DNA of 37,276 nt from Verrucomicrobiota bacterium (GTDB lineage Bacteria > Verrucomicrobiota > Verrucomicrobiia > Opitutales > Coraliomargaritaceae), in NCBI GenBank assembly GCA_009908325.1, contig JAAAPI010000185.1, positions 1-37,276 of the forward strand, in the 5' to 3' direction. Below are positions 8,089 through 16,960 of the stretch, one piece after another; position 1 is the first letter of the stretch, and every line of letters begins with the position of its first letter. The position numbers and the translations under genes were made by a program. The notes under the pieces were generated by a model. The model had not been told where the DNA came from. It searched no databases and worked only from the letters and a program-made list of their open reading frames with translations.

Positions 8089-8823
8089 ATGCCTCAGCCA
8101 GATTCCAAACCCAGGCCGCCGGAGGATTTCTCACGCTATTTGGCGACAAAAGAACCACTTCTGCTGGTGGGCGGCCAGGCGATTAACCTTTGGGCATTGT
8201 ATTACGAAGGTGTCACAAAAGACATGGCCCCCTTTGTCTCCAGAGACGTCGATCTTCTGGGTGACCGAAAAGTCCTGAAGGAAATAGCCGAACTGGCAGG
8301 ATTGAAGCCTAATTATTTCCCGCTGAAGCCACCCAGTAATGAAGTCGGTTATGTTGCGCCGGAGGATGCAACTGGCGGACTGGTTGTCATTGAGGTTTTG
8401 CGTTGGGTTAATGGAGTCAGTGGGGATGAGTTACTTAAAGACTCCGTGACCATGGGCATTGGGCAGGATCAGGTTCCCGTTCGGTTGCCGTCACCTGTAT
8501 ATCTGCTCAAGGCCAAACTTGCGAATCTGGCCTCAATCAACCAGAAGGGTAGGCAGGATGGCAGGCATGTGATGATTCTGTTCCGGCTGATTCCGTCCTA
8601 CTTCAAAGATCTCATCGGATCTGTTAATGCAAGAGCCCGTTCCGAGCGGAGTGTTGTGTACGTTTTGGGAGCACTGCTGGAAATTGTCACCTCAGAGGAA
8701 AACCGAAGAATTCTCGATATGATGGAACTTGAGGCAAAGACACTCTTCGGTGAACTGCCCACTGAAGGATTTCCCAAAATCGCCGCTTTCAAAAAGCACC
8801 AACTAAAGCGGGTATTCGGATGA
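8089..8823 (+). CDS. Nucleotidyltransferase of the AbiEii/DUF6036-like type, putative toxin
   Basis: A 244-residue protein with the DNA polymerase beta-like nucleotidyltransferase signature: LLLVGGQAINLW (GG at residues 28-29) followed by SRDVDLLG, where D53 and D55 are the expected metal-binding acids. LPSPVYLLKAKLANL further on matches the region that follows the catalytic core in AbiEii and DUF6036 proteins. Such enzymes add nucleotides to tRNA or proteins and act as toxins or abortive-infection effectors. TGAGGT sits 8 bases before the ATG. The 3' end overlaps the convergent DUF2779 gene by 21 bp. Confidence 0.72.
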   Translation: MPQPDSKPRPPEDFSRYLATKEPLLLVGGQAINLWALYYEGVTKDMAPFVSRDVDLLGDRKVLKEIAELAGLKPNYFPLKPPSNEVGYVAPEDATGGLVVIEVLRWVNGVSGDELLKDSVTMGIGQDQVPVRLPSPVYLLKAKLANLASINQKGRQDGRHVMILFRLIPSYFKDLIGSVNARARSERSVVYVLGALLEIVTSEENRRILDMMELEAKTLFGELPTEGFPKIAAFKKHQLKRVFG

Positions 8824-10614
8824 TTGCCTGAATCCTAGCCTCTGGCACCAATGTTCAAAAATTATCCACTGGCTTGCGGTATCCAGGGTGACGTAATTGC
8901 GGAGCAAAGTGGCGATGGCTTCCTTGGTTTTTGGGCAAGTGGCTCCCCTTCCGATGATCATCTCACGGTAAGCTTGCATCGCGCCACAGCCTTCGCGCAC
9001 TTCAAAAGGGGCGCCGGAGATTGAGGCGCTCGGCAGCGTCTTATACGGATCGAGGATTTTGCCATCTTCTTCGCGGAAGTAGCGTTTGAAGTATTCGTGG
9101 CAGCGTAGGCTGGGATTGTTTTTCCAGACGGACGGGAGTACGACTTTTATTGAGGTACGGCCTGACATTCCCGAGGCGAAGTGGAACCGGTGAACCCATG
9201 CATGCTGGTCGATGATCCGGCCGGAGTTGAGGAGCTCGGCTATCCATTCACGTTCTCCTTTGCTCTCTTCGTGGTGGAGGCGGTTGAGCAAGCCTATTGC
9301 TTCGGAGAGGATGCGGATTTCATACTCGGTGAAAACTAGCACGCTTGCCACACTGTCCAGTGCTGTCCGCAGTTCTCTAATAAAGGGCAAGGTTGGCACT
9401 CGGTCTTCGGTGTTGAGCCATTCCTTGTGTACGTAACTTCCGTCTTCATGGAGGATGTGTGCGGAAAATTGGAATGGCAGTGTCTCGTAGGGCTTGAGTC
9501 CAGAGTGCCAGGGGATCGCGGCCATAGTCGTTTCAAAATCAAGGAAGGCGATCGGCCATTGGAGTTTGGCGATTTCCTCCCCGAGTTGCGGGTCGATCCA
9601 CTCCTCGCCGCTGCGTTGGTATTGCAGTTGCATTCTCTGGCGGGCGGAGTGTTCCCCGTGCAGTTCGGCTTCTTCCACATCAAATAGAGAGGCCTTGCCT
9701 GCGCGGATTTTCTCATTCGCTAGCAGTGCCTGTTTATTTCCGGGGGTCTTGAGCGCGTAAAGTTGGTGAAGGTCGAACAGGTGTGGATCAGGTTCCGCCA
9801 GTTTGCCCCAACATTTGTGAAACCCGTCGCTCTTGGCTTCGCCGCCTTTCAAGCGGAATTCGCAATTCCTGCAGCCGTATTTGAGCTTCGCTTCCGGGCG
9901 TCGCCCGGATTTCCATGCCAGAGCCATGGCACCCATCGTCGTCGATGTGGCGTTACGAATCCGTTCGATAGCCTGTTCTGCGGGAAAGAACTTGAGCACC
10001 GAATCAGAGCGTCTCTTGCTGATTACCTCATCGCAGATTTCCAGGGGTGTGAGTTCTTCCTTATTTCGTGCGGCCATAACCTCTTCTCGGCAAGCTCGCG
10101 CGCTTTCTTCGGGGAGAAGAAAGTAGGGCACGATGCTCAAACTTGGGAATGCGCGCCGAAGAACTTCAACCTGAAAAGCCAAATCGTAAACGATCTCTTT
10201 GTAGGCCGCGCGTACGTCGCGATACATGTTGATCAGCATTTTGCCTTCCCGATGTTGTCGCAGGTTTCCGACCTTTGATTTGACTTCTATGATGTAGAGG
10301 GTGCCGCCTTTCCTGATGAATACATCCGGGCGCACCACGAAGTCATCTTCGGTGATACATGCCTCGAAAAGCGTACAGTCGTTTTCAAGATACCCTCGTG
10401 TTTCTCTATTAGCTCGTTCGAGATTCTTCTCGGCGACCATCACGCCATCGTCAAAAAGTCGCCGTGCCATCCGGCCGACGGTTCGCCCTTCTTCAGCCAG
10501 AAAGCAAAGGAAGGCGTCCTTATCGTTCTTGGATTGAAGCCCGGACCAGCCGTAAAAGGCAGCTGTAGGGCAAATCATCCAGCGGGAAAAGTCGGATTTT
10601 GTAAGGTGTGGCAT
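8803..10614 (-). CDS. DUF2779 protein: Cas4-like nuclease fused to a DnaQ-like domain
   Basis: A 603-residue protein with two nuclease-like parts. The N-terminal part has a PD-(D/E)XK core (RPDVF with D97, then IIEVKSK with E110 and K112). Four cysteines, C15 and C248/C251/C268, are placed as in Cas4 and AddB, where they hold an iron-sulfur cluster. The C-terminal part is DUF2779. FLDFET (D359, E361) resembles exonuclease motif I of the DEDD superfamily, and NYVTLDT near the end supplies a late Asp. A TTG start at 10671 would add 19 residues, but ATG 10614 begins MPHLTKSDFSRW, the typical family start, so I prefer it. Cargo position on a mobile element, next to a putative toxin pair, makes a role in defence or DNA processing plausible; no function is established. 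Confidence 0.75.
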   Translation of the reverse strand: MPHLTKSDFSRWMICPTAAFYGWSGLQSKNDKDAFLCFLAEEGRTVGRMARRLFDDGVMVAEKNLERANRETRGYLENDCTLFEACITEDDFVVRPDVFIRKGGTLYIIEVKSKVGNLRQHREGKMLINMYRDVRAAYKEIVYDLAFQVEVLRRAFPSLSIVPYFLLPEESARACREEVMAARNKEELTPLEICDEVISKRRSDSVLKFFPAEQAIERIRNATSTTMGAMALAWKSGRRPEAKLKYGCRNCEFRLKGGEAKSDGFHKCWGKLAEPDPHLFDLHQLYALKTPGNKQALLANEKIRAGKASLFDVEEAELHGEHSARQRMQLQYQRSGEEWIDPQLGEEIAKLQWPIAFLDFETTMAAIPWHSGLKPYETLPFQFSAHILHEDGSYVHKEWLNTEDRVPTLPFIRELRTALDSVASVLVFTEYEIRILSEAIGLLNRLHHEESKGEREWIAELLNSGRIIDQHAWVHRFHFASGMSGRTSIKVVLPSVWKNNPSLRCHEYFKRYFREEDGKILDPYKTLPSASISGAPFEVREGCGAMQAYREMIIGRGATCPKTKEAIATLLRNYVTLDTASQWIIFEHWCQRLGFRQSSEYPL

Positions 10615-10685
10615 CTGTTTTTGTGTTTCCCAGATGTCACAGGTTGCCTGAGGGCAACGAAGTATGCCCAAGGAAATCCCCGGGC

Positions 10686-12755
10686 TCAGCGATACATCTC
10701 AAAGCCGTCGTTTGGGCGGTTCTCTGGTTCGGGATCAATCTCGCTTACCTTGCCACCTATCTCACTCCTGTCATCTCCCAACTTGACCCGATCCGCCTCT
10801 TCGATGGGCTCCAGGTGCTTGTTCAGTGGTAACGCGATCTCTTGATCAGTCTCGTCTTGGAACGGTAAGTCTTGCGACGGAGGCGCTGGTGCGACACCTC
10901 CCTTGATTGTGATTCCGCGTGTATCAAGTCGCATGTGGTTTTCCCGTATCTTCTGTAGGATAAGCGTCATCCGCTGATTGAAGTCATTACTGCGCTCTTG
11001 CCTGAGCTCGGTTTGGTATTTGTTGTCTCTACCTTTCTTGATGATTTCCAAGCCATCGAGCGGAATTTCACGCCCGGTTTCGCGCCAATGGTCGAATTCC
11101 TCTAGGAAGGCGGGTTTGCGTCCCCGCATGGCGGCATGAATGACATCCTCTTTTATCTTTGATGCCGCCTGTTCGATTCGCAAAGCGTCCATTTTGCGCT
11201 GGATTTCGAGTTTTTGTTCTCCCATGGATTTCAATTCCTCCCGGTGCATGTCGATCGCGCCTTGCAGGAATTCCCGAACGAAATCCTTCTGAATGTGTTT
11301 TGAGAGCTTGACGTCCTGCCGGTAATAGCGGTCGAGCATGGAAAAGGCCGGTCCCACGATTCTTCCCGCGCTGTGTTCGATGCATTGGCGTGCGAAGGTG
11401 TCTTTCTGCGTGAACTTTTCCGCAGCAACAGGATTTTGCGCACCAGCCATCGCTCGCAGAAACTGTTTTGGCAGTTCGATGCGTTCATCGAGCGCCTGCT
11501 TTTCCTCGACGTATTGGCGTACAAGTGTTCCGAACTTGTCCGAGCGGGCCATCGTTTGAACCAGCCAATCGGCGACTTCCGAATCCCGTAAGTCGTTGCC
11601 GCCTTCGCCGAGGGAGCCGCGTGGGAAACGGTAACGCCGCCACTTGCCCAGATCGTCAAAAAGCACCTGTTTGCCCGTCCTCAATTGCCCCATCCTTTCC
11701 CGCAGTCGTGCCTTCTCTTCGTGTAGACGCTTCATTTCTCTGGCTTGTTTCGCCCGCTCGTTTCGAGCTGCGTCCCGATAATCCTCAAAAGGTTGAGGCT
11801 CCTCGTTGCGGATATCCATAAGTGTCTGGAAGAATCTCTCCTGGCTTTCGTATCCCTCCTTCAGAGCCTTTCGGAGTGCATCCTGATCCTCGGAAAGCAG
11901 GCTTTCGTAATGCGTATGTTGCCAAAGTTGTTGTTCCGCCTCAGGTAGATTGCTCAGAGTTAGATTTTTGTGCATCCGCGCCTTGACGGCGAAGGCCAGC
12001 AGTTTGGATTGCGCGAACCGTGAGGGACTGCGGACCGACGCCGGGCTTTGGCTCTTGATCTCGCGGCGGAAAAAACGATCCACGATTTTTGGGGCGAGTT
12101 TCACCATGAATTTGAAGGGTTTTCGGCTACCCCGTTCCTCGCCCTCGTCGCTCACGCGCAAGAGCTTGCCCGATTCGGTCGTCGCGAAAAGCATGACATG
12201 GGCGTGGATATGGGCCTTGTCATGGTGAACCCCCACCAAATAGCCGATTTTTTGACCGGGGTAGTATTTGTCTCTGTATCGCCGTAATAATTCACTGACG
12301 GACGACATGAGTAGTTCGTCGGCGCTATGCCCCGTTTTCGCCATTACTTCGCAGAGTTCGGGGTAGAGGGACAGGACATACTTGTGGGCGACCCGATCGA
12401 TGTCCTTGCGGCTCAACCTCGTTTCCCAAACTTGCAGGCAGGCTGCCACCAGATGTTCGTTGTCCATTTTGTGCGGAATCTGACCGGTCAGCCGCATCAC
12501 GTCCTCTCGCAGAAAGCCGAAGGCACGCATGCGGCCACTATCTTCTTTGGTCAGGTAATCTAGTCCTTTCTTGAGCTGGTTCGGATGGTTGTTTGCGCGC
12601 GCGGCTTTCGCATCGATACCCTTCTTCATCTTCTCACACAGATACTCGGCGATTCCCGACCGCACCGCCCGGATGTCCTTCGGGCTGGACGTCTTCTTCC
12701 AGATCGCGAGTTGTCCCTGCTGTTCAAGGAGCGCTATTTTATCCGCGATGCTCAT
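10686..12755 (-). CDS. MOB-family relaxase with a long coiled-coil C-terminus
   Basis: A 689-residue relaxase. The three-His metal motif is clear: HHDKAHIHAH at residues 177-186, preceded by GYLVGV and followed by VMLFAT, as in MobA/MobP-type relaxases. LDYLTKED (Y67) is a candidate motif I tyrosine that would attach to the nicked strand. From about residue 310 onward the protein is strongly charged and helical (EMKRLHEEKARLRERM), which suggests a coiled coil. Its ATG overlaps the stop of the preceding gene as ATGA. It would nick the element at an oriT and lead the strand into a recipient, working with the coupling ATPase. I could not identify the oriT. Confidence 0.85.
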   Translation of the reverse strand: MSIADKIALLEQQGQLAIWKKTSSPKDIRAVRSGIAEYLCEKMKKGIDAKAARANNHPNQLKKGLDYLTKEDSGRMRAFGFLREDVMRLTGQIPHKMDNEHLVAACLQVWETRLSRKDIDRVAHKYVLSLYPELCEVMAKTGHSADELLMSSVSELLRRYRDKYYPGQKIGYLVGVHHDKAHIHAHVMLFATTESGKLLRVSDEGEERGSRKPFKFMVKLAPKIVDRFFRREIKSQSPASVRSPSRFAQSKLLAFAVKARMHKNLTLSNLPEAEQQLWQHTHYESLLSEDQDALRKALKEGYESQERFFQTLMDIRNEEPQPFEDYRDAARNERAKQAREMKRLHEEKARLRERMGQLRTGKQVLFDDLGKWRRYRFPRGSLGEGGNDLRDSEVADWLVQTMARSDKFGTLVRQYVEEKQALDERIELPKQFLRAMAGAQNPVAAEKFTQKDTFARQCIEHSAGRIVGPAFSMLDRYYRQDVKLSKHIQKDFVREFLQGAIDMHREELKSMGEQKLEIQRKMDALRIEQAASKIKEDVIHAAMRGRKPAFLEEFDHWRETGREIPLDGLEIIKKGRDNKYQTELRQERSNDFNQRMTLILQKIRENHMRLDTRGITIKGGVAPAPPSQDLPFQDETDQEIALPLNKHLEPIEEADRVKLGDDRSEIGGKVSEIDPEPENRPNDGFEMYR

Positions 12756-13720
12756 AATGCGTGCTCCCCCCAGATGCGCTCATTCGGCTCCAGTTCGGTG
12801 TATTGGGAGTAATCCGTGGCCGGATCCTGCCTGCGTGCCATATCACCAAGAATCTTGTCCAACAGGGTTTCGCCCATGCCCAGACCGTGCCCCAAGGTGG
12901 AGAGACGCTCCGACGCGAGGAGGGCGTAATGGGTCGCCGTCGCGCTGTGGGCTTCCAACTTTGCGAAAATTTTCAGGCACCGCTCGGCTAGATTTTCGCA
13001 GGCGTCCTTGCGTGAGATCAGATCCTCGGTGAGGGAATTCGTGTAGCCGCTGGTCAGTGGCAGATAGACCTGAATCAGCGACATCACGGTCAGAATCGCT
13101 GGGATGGGCTTCATATTGTAGCATTCCAGTAAGTGCAAAAGCTTGAACATGGTCTTCTGGTTGACCTTCACCACTGCGGTTTCCCGTTCGAGCAGGTGTT
13201 TACAGCCGTAACTATCGACCGCTTCCCGGATGCGGTCGATAGGCTCCGAACTCATGAATGGTCTTGGCAAGGTTTCGATGTCCGCTTGTGTGGCGGAGCG
13301 CTTGCCCTTGCTTCCAGGGTCGTCTGCTTGTCGGACGCCTTTTCCGTGGGAGACCTGACTTTCCGAATAATCACTTCGCGCCCGGTTCCCCGCCTCCATA
13401 TAGACGTTTCGGGTTCGCAGTTCGATGATAGTGGACTCCAATCCTTCGGAAAACGAGAAGGCCGCGGACAAGATATCCTCGAATCCGGTCATAGCAATCC
13501 AAGCGTCCCTTCTGAATTCAAGAGTTCTGGGCTTCTTGCCCTCGAAGGCGAAGGGCGAGTCCATGCAGTTGCAGATGAAAAGGATCGCCTCGTCAATGAG
13601 CTGATTGTGGTTGTAGTTACGACAGGGATAGGCCGCCAGGGGCAGCACCCGATGCCAAAACCTCCAGAGCTGAGCGTTGCAGGAGAACGTGAAAACGGAA
13701 TCTGTGTCGAATCGTGCCAT
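12752..13720 (-). CDS. Unknown protein co-translated with the relaxase
   Basis: A 322-residue soluble protein with no family I recognise. It begins at ATG 13720 behind AGGGAGG, a good ribosome binding site, and its stop overlaps the relaxase start as ATGA, so it probably acts with the relaxase. The N-terminal 100 residues are hydrophobic-aromatic and globular. A low-complexity, charged linker lies near residues 110-150. The rest is helical with a Leu-rich stretch (KLLHLLECYNMKPIPAIL). A relaxosome accessory role (MobC/MobB-like) is a guess from position; sequence similarity to those families is not evident. Confidence 0.6.
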   Translation of the reverse strand: MARFDTDSVFTFSCNAQLWRFWHRVLPLAAYPCRNYNHNQLIDEAILFICNCMDSPFAFEGKKPRTLEFRRDAWIAMTGFEDILSAAFSFSEGLESTIIELRTRNVYMEAGNRARSDYSESQVSHGKGVRQADDPGSKGKRSATQADIETLPRPFMSSEPIDRIREAVDSYGCKHLLERETAVVKVNQKTMFKLLHLLECYNMKPIPAILTVMSLIQVYLPLTSGYTNSLTEDLISRKDACENLAERCLKIFAKLEAHSATATHYALLASERLSTLGHGLGMGETLLDKILGDMARRQDPATDYSQYTELEPNERIWGEHAL

Positions 13721-13835
13721 GATGTAGCCTCCCTTTATTCGTCAAAATACTGGCTCTGATGATAAGGGCTGAGTTCTAATTCGATAGCGGTCAGGAATCC
13801 ACCGGACGTTTTCCCACAAAGGGCGATTTACGGGT

Positions 13836-14225
13836 ATGCTGGAGGCGGAGGATCTGGAATTTGCCCATGACAACCTTTCCCTGAACCATCTGGCTTGGGA
13901 GGAAATTGAAGATAATTACGAGAAGAGCCAGCACGTCGAAGAGGCTATGTGGTACCTGCGGTTGATTCAGGATGATTTCTCTAAGTACTACTCGCCGGAC
14001 GACGGGGGTATTTCCGTGGGGTTTGGCGCGTTGAGGCAGAAGTATTGCCACCATCCCGGACGGGATAACAAATATTCATCGAGGGAGTTCCACATCCACG
14101 TTCTGGGCGAACTCCAGAGGAGGGGACTCGCCGTGCCTCATCCTAAAATGAGCAGGACTTGGGTGTTTTCCAAAGACATGAACCCACTTGATCTGTTGTC
14201 CCGGTCCGCGGCTTCTGGAGCATGA
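13836..14225 (+). CDS. Hypothetical cargo protein 1
   Basis: A 129-residue protein, acidic in the N-terminal half (LEAEDLEFAHDN) and basic in the C-terminal half (HPKMSRTWVFSKDM). No known motif is seen. It is divergent from the relaxase operon and followed after one base by the next gene, so the two form a pair. The start at 13836 has only a weak GGG upstream. It may be cargo or an immunity-type gene of the element. Confidence 0.5.
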   Translation: MLEAEDLEFAHDNLSLNHLAWEEIEDNYEKSQHVEEAMWYLRLIQDDFSKYYSPDDGGISVGFGALRQKYCHHPGRDNKYSSREFHIHVLGELQRRGLAVPHPKMSRTWVFSKDMNPLDLLSRSAASGA

Positions 14226-14226
14226 C

Positions 14227-14760
14227 ATGAAAACGGCCGACCCATTCAACTGGAAAAAGAAGCACGAGATCTGGTTCATCGCGGGCACTAATATAAGTTT
14301 TCTGGATTGGGATTTCTTATTTCCCACTGCACCAGTCTGGAAGACATTTGAAGAGATGAATGGCCTCTTTTTAAACCGGCATCAGGTTCAGGCGGCTCAT
14401 AGTTTTCCGATCAGGTGGGACGACTTCGAGAAAACGTTCAGCTGTGAACTTCACTACATGCGTAGCCCTGCTGAGATCTTGGAGCCGCTTTTGGCTTTTT
14501 CCAGGGATGAGTCCTCAGTGCGATCAACCTATTCGATCAAAGAGGATATTACTCGACGTCTGGGCGTTCAATTTAGATACATGGTTGATTCGGGCCTGCC
14601 AGCATTTTACTACGACAACACCTTGACCTCTGAGGACATCTTCTTCAACAAATTCCAACCCGCCAAGATAGAATGGTGTGTGAGCGATCCATTGCAATTT
14701 GCAATTTGGGTTTTGGGCGACAGGCGATGGGCCGTAACGACAATGGTCAACGCCATCTGA
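14227..14760 (+). CDS. Hypothetical cargo protein 2
   Basis: A 177-residue protein starting MKTADPFNWKKKHEIW at ATG 14227, one base after the previous stop. An in-frame TTG at 14188 would add 13 residues inside the neighbour and is less likely. It is rich in aromatic residues (WNWK, FLDWDFLF, WVLGDRRWAV), soluble, and has no signal peptide. I do not recognise it. It is the last gene before the NO/N2O region, so the element probably ends between 14,760 and 14,848 or a little beyond. Confidence 0.5.
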   Translation: MKTADPFNWKKKHEIWFIAGTNISFLDWDFLFPTAPVWKTFEEMNGLFLNRHQVQAAHSFPIRWDDFEKTFSCELHYMRSPAEILEPLLAFSRDESSVRSTYSIKEDITRRLGVQFRYMVDSGLPAFYYDNTLTSEDIFFNKFQPAKIEWCVSDPLQFAIWVLGDRRWAVTTMVNAI

Positions 14761-14847
14761 TCGTTGGGCTGGGCTTAGCTAAAATTGGACATAAGGGATA
14801 TTGCCGGATTTGAACCCTAATAGGCGAATCATTTAGTGCCTGTTAGA

Positions 14848-16041
14848 TTACTGGACATCGGGTTTCCTTACGGAAGGTAGGATATATATTGCCCAAACGC
14901 CGACGGCACCGGCCCAGGCGAGACTGGCGTAGGCATAATGGCTCATGCGAAGTTCGGACATCCAGTCGGCGCTGACTCGTGTCGCCATGGCGAGGACGAA
15001 GAGTCCGGCCATCAGGGCGACCGATTTGAGCGGCTGTGCGAATTTTTCCGATTGGCCGCTGTGACCCAGGACTACGCGGGTGGCTACAGTGAACGTCAGC
15101 AGTGTGAAGCCGGTGATGAAAACGATGTGGACCAGCGTCATCTGACGGGCAGGCAGTAAAGCCATGGAGAGGTAGCCGATCGGAATCGAGGCGAGCGCGA
15201 TGCGTAGTGACCAGCCAAGACTGCCCCGCCCAAAGGCGGCTTTGTGCACCGGCACTTCACAGTAGAAGTAGATCAGGATGCTGGCAGCGCGCAGCAGCCA
15301 GGCGGCACGCAGCAGTCCCCATGCTTCCAGTAAGAAACTGGCGATAACGCCGCAACCGCAGGCGGCGGCAAAAGCCGCACGCGGCCACCACCCGGGCGGT
15401 GGCTTGAGCGACTCGGGGAAATTCTGGCGGCTGGGCAACCCGAAGAAGCGGGGAAGCAGGAAGGCACCAATTCCCATGATTGGGAGGAGTAGGAAGCCCT
15501 GCTGGAGGAGCCGTTTGCCAAGCACGAAGCATGGCGACGGGACAGCCTGCGGCCAAGTGTTCGTGATGAGCTGCAGTGACACCCCGAGTAAGGCGCAGGC
15601 CATCCCCATAAGCACAAGCACAAAACCCGGCGGGGGCACATCCTTGCGCCGCTTCGCACGCCAAAGCAGGGTGGCGACAAAGGCTAGCATGAGGAGAAGG
15701 AAGCCGAGGTCCGCCAACTGGTGATGGCTGCTGAGATGCAGGGTTGCGATGAGCAGAATAGTCGCCGCGAAGCCGAGGCTTTCGAGTAACCTTAATTTGG
15801 ATACGTCGAGAAGGCGGGGTAGCGCGGTGCCGAGAAAGCCGATAACAAAGCTGCCGAGGAAGCATTGGATCATGATGCCCGCGTGAGCTAGCAGCGGGTA
15901 GGGCGCGTCCGCCCAGACAAAGGCAGGCCAAAGCAGCACACCGAGCACCCCCATGAGTGCCCCCAAGGGAAAGAGCAGGCGGAAGGGCTCACCGGCTTGG
16001 ATGAGTTGAAGGTAGCTGGGCTTTTCCAGAGGATGCGGCAT
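14848..16041 (-). CDS. nnrS: NnrS family membrane protein (NO stress)
   Basis: A 397-residue polytopic membrane protein with about twelve hydrophobic segments. Family landmarks are present: EPFRLLFPLGAL near residue 20, FLGTALPRL after the second helix, and TRVVLGHSGQ late in the protein with its conserved His. NnrS proteins are heme- and copper-containing inner-membrane proteins that relieve nitric oxide stress and occur with denitrification genes. A GTG at 16080 would extend the protein into the neighbour; ATG 16041, 8 bp after the stop of the outer-membrane protein gene, fits better. It is the third gene of an operon with an FNR-type site upstream of the first gene. Confidence 0.9.
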   Translation of the reverse strand: MPHPLEKPSYLQLIQAGEPFRLLFPLGALMGVLGVLLWPAFVWADAPYPLLAHAGIMIQCFLGSFVIGFLGTALPRLLDVSKLRLLESLGFAATILLIATLHLSSHHQLADLGFLLLMLAFVATLLWRAKRRKDVPPPGFVLVLMGMACALLGVSLQLITNTWPQAVPSPCFVLGKRLLQQGFLLLPIMGIGAFLLPRFFGLPSRQNFPESLKPPPGWWPRAAFAAACGCGVIASFLLEAWGLLRAAWLLRAASILIYFYCEVPVHKAAFGRGSLGWSLRIALASIPIGYLSMALLPARQMTLVHIVFITGFTLLTFTVATRVVLGHSGQSEKFAQPLKSVALMAGLFVLAMATRVSADWMSELRMSHYAYASLAWAGAVGVWAIYILPSVRKPDVQ

Positions 16042-16049
16042 GTTTGTTT

Positions 16050-16934
16050 CTAAAATTCGTAAACCGCTGACAGCGTCCACCGGTGACCGAAGAGGGAAAT
16101 GTTGTCCGTCAGCTCGGTTTCGTAGGCGGCGCGGAGGCCCAGTTCGGGCCCGAAGGGGCGGAACTCAGCACCGATTGCGCCGGTGACCGTGTCTTCACTT
16201 TCGCCGCCGCCGACGGAGACGGCATCGACGCCGGAGAAGGGCGCACCAATCGGGCGTTCATCGGTGACAAAGTAGCCGTTGAACTCGACGACGGGGCTGA
16301 ACCACTCGTTGACGTAGTAGTCGGCGTGGGCGTGCAGGGTCACCATGTCAGCGGCACCCAAGGTATTCTTGCTATTGTCTTCGGCGATTCTGTAGTTCGC
16401 GGCGAAACCGAGGTGCAGGCGGTCGAAACCTTTGTTGGCCGAAAGCCAAAGGCGCAATTCGTCGGTATCCTGGAGAACCTCGTCGTCACCGAGGCTGAGT
16501 TCATAACCGATGCCACCGGCTAGGTGGAACTGGCTGTCCCAGTCCTGAACGAAGGCGTATTTGAGTCCGGCGGCGATGTCGTTCCAGCCGTCATTGCCTC
16601 CGAGGGCACCGCTGCTGATGTCGGTGTAGCCGTCTTTGTAGGCGACAAGTTGAAGCCGCTCCGTCAAGGCGAGGCGGATTTGCAGGGCATAGACCTCGGC
16701 TTCACCGCCGATGGTGTCGCCGTAGAACTGGTGGTTGACATACCAGGCGCGCAGATCGGTGGTGACGAAGGCGTCTTCGTGGAAGTAGGGCGCGGTTAGC
16801 GGGCGGACCACTTTGTGCTCCGGTTGGGGTGCGCTTCCAGACTCGCCGAATAGGACGAAGCCGCCTTGCGCGGAGCTGGTGTGGGCTACGGCGCAGAGCG
16901 CGGCAGCGAGGAGGAGTTGTTTTGTTGTTTTCAT
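16050..16934 (-). CDS. Outer-membrane beta-barrel protein in the NnrS operon
   Basis: A 294-residue exported protein. Residues 1-22 form a clear signal peptide ending HTSSAQG. The mature part alternates polar and aromatic residues in the manner of a 10-14 strand barrel and ends with the outer-membrane signature ...LSAVYEF with a terminal Phe. I know no specific substrate. Being between a DUF2249 gene and nnrS, under the same FNR-type site, suggests a job in anaerobic or NO conditions, for example passage of a small solute. That is inference. Confidence 0.75.
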   Translation of the reverse strand: MKTTKQLLLAAALCAVAHTSSAQGGFVLFGESGSAPQPEHKVVRPLTAPYFHEDAFVTTDLRAWYVNHQFYGDTIGGEAEVYALQIRLALTERLQLVAYKDGYTDISSGALGGNDGWNDIAAGLKYAFVQDWDSQFHLAGGIGYELSLGDDEVLQDTDELRLWLSANKGFDRLHLGFAANYRIAEDNSKNTLGAADMVTLHAHADYYVNEWFSPVVEFNGYFVTDERPIGAPFSGVDAVSVGGGESEDTVTGAIGAEFRPFGPELGLRAAYETELTDNISLFGHRWTLSAVYEF

Positions 16935-16960
16935 GTTTTGGGAAGTGAGGTAGATTTTGA

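Noticed and set aside
8803..10614. Possible CRISPR-Cas locus because of the Cas4-like domain
   Set aside because: No repeat-spacer array and no cas1, cas2 or effector gene is seen nearby; the domain order matches DUF2779.
13721..13835. Search for an oriT between the relaxase operon and the divergent cargo genes
   Set aside because: No convincing inverted repeat with an adjacent known nic sequence was found; it may lie elsewhere.
14790..14840. tRNA-like T-arm (GGGTTCAAATCC on the minus strand) near the presumed element edge
   Set aside because: The flanking bases do not form a five-pair T-stem, and no anticodon or acceptor stem could be traced, so it is neither an intact tRNA nor a secure attachment-site remnant.
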